64,000 nucleotides of DNA from Alligator mississippiensis (taxonomy: Eukaryota; Chordata; Crocodylia; Alligatoridae), in NCBI RefSeq assembly GCF_030867095.1, contig NC_081828.1:53421434-53485433 (forward strand), written 5' to 3'. The position numbers and the translations under genes were made by a program. The notes under the pieces were generated by a model that saw only the letters and a program-made list of their open reading frames with translations, ran no database searches and was not told the DNA's origin. Below, piece after piece: positions 50,301-59,068 of this stretch (its first letter is position 1; every line of letters begins with the position of its first letter).

Positions 50301-53004
50301 TGTGGTCAGCTGCATTGCTAGGCCACAGGTCATGCCTTGTATTCAGCTGCAAAGCTAATACTTCTTAATAATCCAAATTATTGTAAACCTAACAGTATGC
50401 TATCAGATAACTATTCTATTTCAGGGTAATGACAAACCTGCGCACTACAGGTTGCAGGGCTAGAGCACAGCTATGGTTTTGCCTAATAGATTCTCCTGAA
50501 TCTGTGTCCATTGAACTAAAAGCCATAGCAAGTAGCCGAGTGACGGTTCTTAACTAAGCAACCCACTGCAAACTAAGTGAGTTGTGAACAATCCCTGTAC
50601 AGAAGAATCCAAGTTCTATTGTGTTACACAGCCTGCTACCGTGAAGACACAATGGAAGACTAGGAAGTGATTTCTAAAGGTCACAGGCAAACATTTCATT
50701 TTTAATCACTGCCATTTAATTGTCCTGTGTCTCTTGCCATCTGGGAATTCCCAGGAATCCTGGTGTTCCCCTTTTGAAAGTATGGAGAGAAGGGTGTGAC
50801 TTTCCCCAAGATATCAAATGGTTATAAACTACTGCAAGACCATTTCAGGCTGGACATAAGGAAGAATTTCTTTACTGTCCACGCCCCCAAGGTCTGGAAT
50901 AGCCTGCCACTGGAGGTGGTTCAAGCGCCTTCATTGAACACCTTCAAGAAAAAATTGGATGTTTATCTTGCTGGGATCCTATGACCCCAGCTGACTTCCT
51001 GCCTTCGGGCGGGGGGCTGGACTCGATGATCATCCGAGGTCCCTTCCAGCCCTAATGTCTATGAATCTATGAATCAAAATAAATTAATAAAAAGAAGAGT
51101 GTGGAAAGAACATGAATTCTGAAGCATAACATTGATTTGAACAGAAGTTACCTCCATGTCTTTTCTTATAAGATTGCTTTCACCTTCAGTTAATTCTTCG
51201 GTCTTATCAAAATCTGCCAAGTGGATTTTACCATCAGCATCTGACAAAAAAAAATCCCCCCCAACCAGCAAACAAGTGAGCCTGTTTTCTTTTCTGTTGT
51301 GTCCACCTCTAATACTGGCTGGAATTATTTCCTTGTCTCATAAGTCTTTTGTAGGGTGTTCAGTGGAATAAAATCAAAAAGAGGAAAGAACTAGTGCAAA
51401 CTAGTTTCTGTACTCAACCCTTTCCACCCCTTCCCAAGTTCACACGTGTATACACACACACACACACACACACACACGTGTGAAAACATACCCCCACTCT
51501 TCATGTATAAAGATCATTACACTGCTATTGATACTCAGTCAGTTATAAAATGCCCAGCTTTCTTAAAGAGGGAAATAGAGTCAAAATGGTAAGAAAACAG
51601 ATACTAACCTATCAAAATGTTCCGTGGATGCAAATCCTGGTGACCAAATCCAGATGCGTGTAGTTCTTCCACTGCCTCAAAGATTGTGTAAAGAATGCGT
51701 TTGCAGCTAATTTCATTCTCTGGTGCACTCACGTATTCTTCAAGGTTTTTCTCACAGAGAGAGAGGCACAAGTACAGACAGCCTTTATCAACCTCAGTGC
51801 CTAAGAGCATCACTAGATTGTTCCTGGCATGACACTTTTCAAGGCATTTTTTCTCTTGCTCAGCACTTTTGGTACAAGCAAGGAATCTCTTCACAGCCAC
51901 CTCTTTCCCATCATAGAGTCCCAGGTAGATCCCACCTTGAGAGGTATTCCCAATTTTGTAATTTGGGTCTGTAAAGATCTTAAGTTTTCTGATCATGGGG
52001 CGATACATTGTGTAGAGTTTCTTCAACTGCTCTCCCCAGCGTTTGCTGGTGGGTGTCCAGTCTGGAAGTTCTTTTGGAATAGCCATGGCATCATATTGGC
52101 GAAGAAGAGCTGCCATTTTGTTGTTATAGTTCCTAGTGGCAATGTTAATAAGGTCCCCAGTGTCTGTCCTTGCCCCCTTTTCACACAGCAACTGCGCTAT
52201 TTCAACATTGTTATTCTCTACAGCTATTGTCAGTGCTGTTTTACCCGTTGCATCCGTATAATTGATGTCAATTTCTTCCTTTTCCAATAAAGCCTTCACC
52301 AAACTTTGGCTCTTCATCTCAGTTGCTAGAATGAGGGTAGTTTTGTCTTTTTCATTCCTCCGGGTCACATCAGCACCATGTTCCAGTAGAAAATGAGCAA
52401 CAGACTCTCTAGTCTTCAAATCATCTGATTCTGATGAGCACGCATACAGCAGTGCATTTTTGTTCCAGTTATCACAGATGTTCACATCAGCTTTCATATC
52501 CTCAACAAGAGCTTTTACAATTGATAAATGGCCTCTGCTAGCTGCATCCATTAAGGCTGTTTTCCCCCCTTTATTCAGTGTCCTTTTTTCCTGGTTAACA
52601 ACCCTCCTTAAATTCACATCAGCCCCTTTCTCATACAAGTATCTCAAAGCCTCCTCCTTGTCATGCCAAGCAGCTTCCATGAAAGCTGTGAAGCCATTGT
52701 CATCACATTCATTGATGTCCGACCCCTTGGAAAGGAAGAGCTCCAGAAGTTTCACATTTCCCACTATCCCTGCTAAAATAAGGGGTGTAGCACCATTGGC
52801 CTTCCGGAGACATGGCTCAGCACCATGGTCCAAAAGAAGCTGAACCATCTCTTCATTATCTGCCTGTACAGCAGTAAGCAGAGGTGTCCAGCCATAATCT
52901 ACCTTAGCATTGACATCTGCACCTTCTTTCAACAGCTGCTGCACTCTCTCTATTGAAAGAGATTTGACAGCATTGTTTAGCTGAGAGGATCTGTTTGCTG
53001 CCAT
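41192..53004 (-). CDS. RNASEL: RNASEL, 2-5A-dependent ribonuclease L
   Basis: Cytosolic endoribonuclease of the interferon-induced OAS pathway: 2',5'-oligoadenylate binding dimerises it and it cuts single-stranded RNA. Six exons join in phase (53004-51609, 51240-51152, 48523-48324, 48219-48084, 44034-43805, 41324-41192) into 727 residues (human 741). Ankyrin repeats span about 5-305. Residues matching human 2-5A contacts are kept: W39, K68, F105, E110, R134. The kinase-like domain has VAVK (K372), HQDLHPRNILI (455-465) and DFD (475-477). The KEN nuclease keeps W604, D666, R672 and H677 (human W632, D661, R667, H672). Odd points: a roughly 33-residue Asn/Lys-rich insert at about 620-654, and Gly to Asp at residue 220 next to K221 in repeat 7. 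The ATG at 53004 aligns about 21 residues inside the human start. Confidence 0.97.
41631..42707. mobile_element. hAT-type element with perfect 8-bp TSD
   Basis: Flanked by CTGCTCAT at 41623-41630 and 42708-42715. Left end TAGGGCTATGCGAAGC, right end GCCCCTTCGCACAGGCCTA. Subterminal AATCGGATTCGG-type motifs, GC-rich centre, no transposase. It lies in RNASEL intron 5, about 300 bp from the last exon. Confidence 0.9.
43805..44034 (-). CDS. RNASEL: RNASEL coding exon 5 (KEN catalytic residues, N/K-rich insert)
   Basis: Acceptor GTTTATTTCAG, donor GTGAGT; phase 0 to phase 2. IDKQVLDSMDRS is followed by the low-complexity insert (43894-43998) and then TDLLKFIRNMGEHFEEK with D666, R672 and H677. 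If the donor is skipped, a TGA at 43803-43801 would truncate the protein. Confidence 0.93.
44270..44700. mobile_element. hAT-like fragment carrying a nested MITE
   Basis: Phrases such as CTGGCCCATGGATCAGATGT resemble the 16990-17262 repeat. The run is broken by the 44437-44624 element. Boundaries approximate. Confidence 0.5.
44437..44624. mobile_element. Short hAT-type MITE with 8-bp TSD (7/8)
   Basis: CAGTGTTTCCCAACC to TTGGGAAACACTG, 188 bp. Flanks GGCTAGAT (44429-44436) and GGCTGGAT (44625-44632) match at 7 of 8. Same family as 18300-18484. Confidence 0.88.
45286..45425 (+). repeat. GT-rich low-complexity stretch
   Basis: Degenerate GTGTGT/GTGCATGT repeats with G runs. Confidence 0.8.
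45426..45500 (-). mobile_element. CR1 3'-end fragment
   Basis: Short CR1 tail remnant (GGGGCTAGAAGGGACCTTGT, then TAGATCATCGG). Confidence 0.65.
47070..47345 (-). mobile_element. CR1 3' fragment
   Basis: Tail CATAGATTCATAGAAAATGA, then GGAAGTCATCTAGTCCAACC and the diverged C-terminal part. Same subfamily as the broken copy at 13376-14780. Confidence 0.85.
48084..48219 (-). CDS. RNASEL: RNASEL coding exon 4 (start of KEN domain)
   Basis: Acceptor TTGTTTCCACAG, donor GTAAAT; phase 2 to phase 0. Encodes KYRFLRDVGNEEDIKVR through to HDWTKE, including catalytic-group W604. Confidence 0.95.
48324..48523 (-). CDS. RNASEL: RNASEL coding exon 3
   Basis: Acceptor TTCATACCTAG, donor GTAAGT; phase 0 to phase 2. 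Encodes ALGRLVLYLAAKGKV through to HPFFWSTP, the end of the kinase-like domain. Confidence 0.95.
48825..49450. repeat. Foldback repeat, large imperfect palindrome
   Basis: The left arm (GACAAGGTTCCTTGGGTGAA to the GTCAGGCTGAGG block and beyond) is the inverted copy of the right arm, which ends GGTTCCTTGTCTGCC read on the opposite strand. Arms exceed 200 bp. A GGGCT pentamer run (48986-49024) lies in the left arm. It sits in RNASEL intron 2. Confidence 0.85.
48986..49024 (+). repeat. GGGCT pentanucleotide tandem repeat
   Basis: Seven full copies and a partial copy of GGGCT. Reverse-complement CAGCC runs occur in sister repeats near 28625 and 53470. Confidence 0.95.
49827..50630 (-). mobile_element. 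Candidate solo LTR
   Basis: Minus-strand order: start TGTAACACAATAG near 50627, TATA-like GTATAAAAGATC near 49950, AATAAA at about 49878-49883, and an end ...CAGCTAGACA near 49827. The spacing fits LTR U3-R-U5. No flanking retroviral genes and no clear target duplication were found. Confidence 0.4.
50790..51076 (+). mobile_element. CR1-like 3' fragment
   Basis: Reads [19 protein letters not shown] then APKVWNSLPLEVVQAPSLNTF, and ends with a CR1 tail (AATGTCTATGAATCTATGAA). It stops about 75 bp from RNASEL coding exon 2. Confidence 0.85.
51152..51240 (-). CDS. RNASEL: RNASEL coding exon 2 (DFD motif)
   Basis: Acceptor TTTTTTTTGTCAG, donor GTAACT; phase 1 to phase 0. Encodes DADGKIHLADFDKTEEL. 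Confidence 0.95.
51451..51478 (+). repeat. CA dinucleotide repeat
   Basis: Uninterrupted (AC)n of about 13 units in RNASEL intron 1 of the coding part; potentially polymorphic. Confidence 0.95.
51609..53004 (-). CDS. RNASEL: RNASEL coding exon 1 (ankyrin + kinase-like N part)
   Basis: One 1396-bp exon carries all ankyrin repeats and most of the kinase-like domain, as in mammals. Donor GTTAGT follows (phase 1). Confidence 0.97.
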
Positions 53005-53389
53005 TTGTTTTTGGAGAAGGCTGATGCCTCTGGCTGGCTGTTTTCAGTGGCCTTCTTGAATGTCAGAATAAGTACATATGCTCTTGTTCTTCTACACTGC
53101 TTGTAGATGGAGATTCCCTCCAACAGAAGGAATTCCTCAGATTCCCTTTAAGAAGGAAGGTACATGTGCTTCACATACACTACCTGCTTAGCAAGGCAAG
53201 AAAATGATCCTGTTTATCAATCTTAATATTTCACAATTACACTTGAAGTAATCACCAACCACTATTGATCACCTCTGTATCTTTCTAAAACAATTACCAG
53301 CAACAAATAATTAAAATGTCTGAATTTTTAAATGCTACTGAGAGCATCTGAGGAAATGAGCTCTTGCTCATGAAAGCTTAGGTATCAAC

Positions 53390-53690
53390 CTGCAGGATAC
53401 TAGAGATCAGGGACTAAACATAGACATTGGATTTTTGATACATTACAATCTGCCTGGCAACTGACTCCCCAGCCCAGCCCAGCCCAGCCCCGGGCTTGTT
53501 TACTTTTCATTCCATCCAGGAAGAGCACACACCAACTGCTGCAGCTTCCTTAGCCTGACGAAGGGTTTTTGAACCCGAAAGCTTGCTTAATAACTATTCT
53601 CCAACCATTTAGGTTGGTCTAATAAAAGATATCAAATTCACCCAAGGAACCTATATCCTTAGACCAACACGGCTACAACCTAAACCCCTG
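53390..53690 (+). repeat. Foldback repeat family, one half
   Basis: Closely matches 28545-28815 and 49206-49450 (GACGAAGGGTTTTTGAACCC, GTTGGTCTAATAAAAGATAT), with a CAGCC run. It lies upstream of the RNASEL ATG, in the intron leading to the likely 5' exon. Confidence 0.85.
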
Positions 53691-55244
53691 CTGCCTATGT
53701 ATCTCTGATTCATTTAGTCTCTGCTTACTAACCTGCATCTCTACCCTGCCATTAATTACACCATGGAAGTGAACTCATCTCAGCAGGATGTTGACATGTG
53801 CCTAACAATAGCATTTAAAAATTCAGAAATCTTTTTTTACAGAATTATCAGTTCACTGCAGAAGCTAGCACTGCACCACCACAGAAACCACAGGCCTCGT
53901 TGTAAAATCTAGGCCAAACCTCCTACAGAATACACATGCACTTAATTACCTGCATCAGTGCCTGATACCTCTCATTCTTAGCTGCAGAGTGTAAGCACAT
54001 TTGTTTTCCACATATTTGGGCAGGTGATTGAAACCATACCCCTGTAAGCGTATGAATAAACTGTTTGACAAACATCCCCACCTAAACCCTACCCCATCTC
54101 TGAACAATGAGAAGCCCGCATGTATCCAGAATTCTTTCCTGATCCTTTCCTCACTTTCTGGGGTCAGTCCGGAAGGGATTTGATACACCACACACAGGGC
54201 ATTCTGAGAAAGTTTATGGGAATGGTGAGTACATTTATAAAATGGGTTAGTAGTTCAAAGTTAGACACATGATAGTCATGTGCAAATAAGAGTTTGCAGC
54301 ATTATAGAATATAAGGCTGGTGAGGGGAGGGAACTATCTAAAAACAAAATGGAAAGTGTCTCTAATGAATATAGAATCTGTATTTCTTTCCGGTAGGATT
54401 TTTATTCTCAGTCCTTTAAAGGAAAAGAAACTAAACAAATTACAACAAAAGGTTTTAATTGTTGCAGGAAAATAAAGTTCATCCTTTTTTCTGGGTGCCA
54501 GGTAGCAGTTGCTGAACAAATACATTATTTTAAAGAGAAACTGCCAAAGAATCTATACATCAGAATTACAGAAAAAGTTGAATGCACACAGCATGTTTCA
54601 GGTTTGCTTGTCTTCTGAGAAAACCAAATGGGTAGTCTCATGGTTGTCCATTAAATAGAAACATACACATGTACACATATATAATGTTTGCAGCCTGCCT
54701 ACATTTCAGTTACTTTGCAGTATTCATTTTCTGCCACTTTTGTGAAGTTCAGTAAAAATAAATACTTCTCTCAGAGCAATCACAAAAGCCACAGTCCTGG
54801 TACAGAAACAAATACCGAGTGTTTCCAAATATAAAAACCTCAGGGGTTTTCGAAAAATGATGGAACAACCCAGGAGTTAAAGAAAACCCTCTCTGACAGG
54901 TTCAGGAGAGGGACAGACCAGCAGGAGAGGGGTACAGTCCTCTCGATACACCAGTAGACTTCTTAATCTTTGATCCCGTTGGTGAAAAGCCTGTCACAGG
55001 GTAGGTGCCGGTGAGAGCTAATAAGCTAATACCCTAACATCCCGCTTCTCATGCTCTTTCAGAAAGAAGGGGTGAACAGACTTCTTTAGCTACTCCAGTG
55101 CTCACAAGCGACAGCTAGCTTTCTAGTCCTGGAAGCAAGACAGTGGGTGGCCCTCCCAGTATAACTTCAAGCACGACAGGCAGCATGAAGCTGTATGTCT
55201 CCATGAGGTACAGTCCCTCCCAGAGCTCCATGTTTTTGGGGGTT
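53691..55244. other. RNASEL 5' intron, unassigned
   Basis: No exon, RNA gene or clear repeat recognised. Confidence 0.5.
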
Positions 55245-55615
55245 TAAGGAAAATTTTTTGTGTCCCAAGTCAAATCAATTCCAAATCTGTGAGTTATTCA
55301 AGAACCATATATGGCCCTGCTACCGGCAAGCATCCTTCACCCCCACCTGAGGCTTCAGATGCTTCCAAACCCTTTGGCGGGCATCCTACATGCAAGCCCA
55401 AGCCCGGAGGCTTGGGGTTTGGATACCCCTGAGTTTTGCTTGCCCTCAGCCATATGGCTGCAGGAGCAAGCTAGGGAGGAGTCCCTCCTTTCCATAAAGT
55501 TGGTGCTAGTGGAGATCTTCCCACTGGAAGTGAAAGTGGGGGGCTACCTCGGTCACCACACCTTCCTGTTCCCCAGCCAGTAGGAAAACCATCTTGGTGG
55601 TCATGGAATTTCCCC
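55245..55615 (+). repeat. Interspersed repeat shared with 26770-27185
   Basis: Second copy of the roughly 400-bp repeat; it runs directly into the RNASEL CpG-rich region. Confidence 0.75.
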
Positions 55616-56350
55616 TGCCAGGGAGAGCCCGCACAGCGTGCAGAGGGGCTGGCTGCAGGGGGGAAGCCGGCCTGTCCAGTCCTGGCCCCTGCATGCCCGG
55701 GCTCTGCCTTCCAGACCCCGCTGGGGCTCAGCGACCTGGGCAAGGGGGCAAGCTAGGCAGGGGACAGGCCTCCGCGCACGGGACAGGCTCTGCGCACCTC
55801 AAGGCTGGCAGGGAGAGAGGAAGCTACCAGAGAAAGGAAGGGGAAGGCCTTTCCGAGCACAGGGGAAGACACCCAGCGCTTTCACTTTCGCCCCTCCCCG
55901 GCACTGCCCGAGGGGGACGTGACCCCTAGATCTGGGGGGACGAGGAGGAGTGGGTGCCCACCCGTGACTCCATCCGTTGCTGAGGCCGCAGGGACCCTCC
56001 CCAGCTGGGGCTGCTCCTGCCTCGATCCCGGCGCGCAGGGCCAAGGAGCCCCGCGCCCGCCTCCCTCCCGGGGCGCCCCCGCCCCTGCGCCCGGGGCCGG
56101 GCAGGGGCCTGCGGCCGCGCCCGCCGCGCCGCACTCACCTCCCCGCGGCGCCCGGGTCCCGGCGGCGGCAAGGGGCGGAGCGCGCTCGGCGACACCCCGG
56201 GGCGGGGGAGCGCCTCCGTGCATGCGGCACCCCCGGGGTAGAGGCGGATCGAGCCCTGCGTGCCGCTCCTCCCTTTGCTCCACGCCTGCCCTGCCCCGTG
56301 CCTGACCCGGCCCTGCGGCAGCAAGCGAGCCAAAGTCAGGGTTGCCAAGG
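55600..56350 (-). promoter_or_regulatory. RNASEL: CpG-rich region, likely RNASEL promoter and 5' exon
   Basis: GC-rich, CpG-dense stretch upstream of RNASEL. On the minus strand a strong splice donor, GGGGAG|GTGAGTGCGG, sits with its last exon base at 56139. This suggests a non-coding first exon reading from about 56.3 kb to 56139 and spliced to the exon holding the ATG at 53004. The start site is not determined; the assignment is inference from position and donor. Confidence 0.6.
55880..55889 (-). promoter_or_regulatory. ISRE/IRF-type site GAAAGTGAAA
   Basis: The minus-strand sequence GAAAGTGAAA fits the GAAANNGAAA interferon-stimulated response core exactly. It lies inside the CpG-rich region, about 250 bp downstream of the putative exon-1 donor. 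Confidence 0.5.
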
Positions 56351-56391
56351 GCCCTGACGCCTCCAGTTAGATATTCTGTTCCCCCGGAGCG

Positions 56392-56401
56392 TGCTGAGTC
56401 A
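56392..56401. promoter_or_regulatory. AP-1/antioxidant-response-like site
   Basis: TGCTGAGTCA contains the AP-1 core TGAGTCA, and its complement TGACTCAGCA fits TGACNNNGC. It lies just upstream of the putative RNASEL first exon. Sequence match only. Confidence 0.3.
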
Positions 56402-57227
56402 CCCGGCTGAGTTAAACGCTAGGTCCGACTGATACAGCAGTCCAGTGGGTTTTTCAAATGTAACAGTCACCTGCGTTTGGCTTCCTGGCGTAAAGTCGAC
56501 ACCCCGCAATCCGTAAGTGATACACGCCGGCACCTTGGCACTGCGGAAAGAAACCCGGAATAGATGAATGCCGAGTTGGCGAGCCTAGCCAGAGCGGAAC
56601 AGCCTGCGGGTGATGTAGAGTCTCCATCCTTGGAGGTTTTTAAGACAGGCCTTGCCTGGGATGACAGGGGCCGGTCCTGCTTTAATCAGGGGGTTTGCTA
56701 AGGCCATTATACTGTCTTGATTGAAATTCATCCCCAAGTCCGATGTCTTCTCTGATTTTTATACTGTACACCAGAGGTTGTTTGCCAGGCCAGGCCTCTC
56801 TTGGTCTGCTGTCTGGTACCATGTAAACTAGTGCAGCCAGTCCCATGGTTGGGGTTGTTAGCAACCAAACTGGTGCTCGCACCTGGGCAAGGAGGGTGTG
56901 CGGACACTCAGCAGAACTAAAAACAAGGCCTATCAAAGGGTCGATGAGCTCCCTGTGAGTCACCAGTCATCCATACCTGAAGAGGAGATGGGCGCCACCA
57001 GCTCACTCCATCCAAAGAATCACCAATGATGCAAAGCAACTCAACTAACCTCATCAGAGTGGAGGAGGGTTGTTAAGGTACCCCAATGGCTGCAGCACCC
57101 TTGGGGCTGACTGGACTTGACAGCAGGGGCTGACAACATTTTGCTGCCCCAGGCCAGAGCTTGCAGCCTGGGTCCCTGCCTCAAGCTGTAGATCTCTGCC
57201 GATGCTGTCTGCATTTACCCTCACTAA

Positions 57228-58870
57228 AAATTCATAGATGTTAGGGGTCGGAAGGGACCTCAATAGATCATCAAGTCCAACCCCCTGCATAGGCAGGAAA
57301 GAGTGCTGGGTCTAGATGACCCCAGCTAGATGCACATCCAACCTCCTCTTGAAGACCCCCAGGGTAGGGGAGAGCACCAACTCCCTTGGGAGCCCGTTCC
57401 AGACCTTGGCTACTCTAACTGTGAAGAAATTCTTCCTAATGTCCAGTCTAAATCTGCTCTCTGCTAGCTTGTGGCCATTATTTCTTGTAACCCCCGGGGG
57501 CGCCTTGGTGAATAAAACCTCACCAATTCCCTTCTGTGCCCCCGTGATGAACTTATAGGCAGCCACAAGGTTGCCTCTCAACCTTCTCTTGCGGAGGCTG
57601 AAAAGTTCCAGGTTCTCTAGTCTCTCCTCGTAGGGCTTGGTCTGCAGGCCCTTAACCATACGAGTGGCCCTTCTCTGGACCCTCTCCAGGTTATCCGCAT
57701 CCCTCTTGAAGTGCGGTGCCCAGAATTGCACGCAGTACTCCAACTGCGGTCTGACCAGCGCCCGATAGAGGGGAAGTATCACCTCTTTGGATCTATTCGT
57801 CATGCATCTGCTGATGCATGATAAAGTGCCATTGGCTTTTCTGATGGCTTCGTCACACTGCCGACTCATGTTCATCTTGGAGTCCACTAGGACTCCAAGA
57901 TCCCTTTCCACTTCCGTGCCACCCAGCAGGTCATTTCCTAGGCAATAGGTGTGCTGGACATTTTTCCTCCCAAGGTGCAGCACTTTGCATTTCTCCTTGT
58001 TGAACTGCATTCTGTTGTTTTCTGCCCACTTGTCCAACCTGTCCAGGTCTACTTGCAGCTGTTCCCTGCCCTCCGGCATGTCCACTTCTCCCCATAGCTT
58101 TGTGTCATCCACAAACTTGGACAGAGTACACTTCACTCCCTTGTCCAAGTCGCTGATGAAAACATTAAAGAGTATCGGTCCAAGGACCGAGCCCTGCAGG
58201 ACCCCACTGCCCACAACCTTCCAGGTCAAAACTGACCCATCCACCACGACTCTCTGGGTGCGACCCTCTAGCCAATTCACCACCCACCAGACTGTGTAGT
58301 CATCCAAGTCACAGCCTCTTAACTTGTTCACCAGTATGGGGTGGGATACCGTATCGTATACTTCCTGAAGTCTAAGTATACGACATCCACCCCTCCTCCT
58401 GTGTCCAGGCGTTTTGTAACCTGGTCATAAAAAGAGACTAGATTAGTCAGGCACGATCTGCCTGCTACGAACCCCTGCTGCTTTCCCCTTAGCGTAATTT
58501 GTCCTGCTGGGTTCTCACAAATGTGAGCCTTGATAATTTTTTCAAAGACTTTGCCAAGGATGGAGGCGAGACTGACTGGCCTATAGTTGCCCAGGTCCTC
58601 CTTCCTCCCTTTCTTGAAAATGGGGACCACATTGGCCCTTTTCCAGTCCTCCGGGACTTGGCCCATGTGCCATGACCGTTCAAATATTCCCGCCAGTGGC
58701 TGTGCAATGATGTTGGCCAGTGCCTTCAGTACCCTCGGATGGAGCTCATCCTGGCCTGCCGACTTAAAGGCATCCAGTTCTTCCAAGTGACTCTGCACCA
58801 TCTCAGGGTCAGTGACTCTGCACCATCTCAGGGTCTGACTCTGCACCATCTCAAGATACCCGAGCCCTCT
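57228..58870 (-). mobile_element. CR1 LINE, long RT-domain copy
   Basis: The minus strand reads most of the CR1 reverse transcriptase in two frames: [49 protein letters not shown], then [28 protein letters not shown] and the C-terminal LVRPQLEYC region. A frameshift near 58330-58360 removes the end of the YLDFxKAFDTV motif. The catalytic motif is FVDD here against FADD in the 11120 copy. 5'-truncated. Confidence 0.93.
58796..58855. repeat. Short tandem repeat within CR1
   Basis: Three copies of GACTCTGCACCATCTCA with 5-11 bp spacers, in frame with the RT reading on the minus strand. Confidence 0.8.
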
Positions 58871-59068
58871 GCAGCAATGGTAAACACAAGCACAGAAAGC
58901 AGCAAAGGGCTGTTGAGGATGGTGCTGCAGAGGGGACAGGCAGCTGGGCACAGGTGTGTGCCGCCCAATCTTCTGTGCTATGCCAGGCGGGATCAGACCT
59001 TCCCAAGCTGGATGTGACCTCTTCACAGGCTGGATTCAGCCCAGGGGCCATAGGCTGTCGACCCCTGC
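58870..59068. mobile_element. hAT-like end fragment
   Basis: Ends GGCCATAGGCTGTCGACCCC-TGCTG, the inverted form of a CAGGGGTCGACA-type hAT terminus, next to the CR1 5' break. Confidence 0.5.

Noticed and set aside
51723-52843. Plus-strand frames of 83-153 codons
   Set aside because: Antisense of the large RNASEL ankyrin exon.
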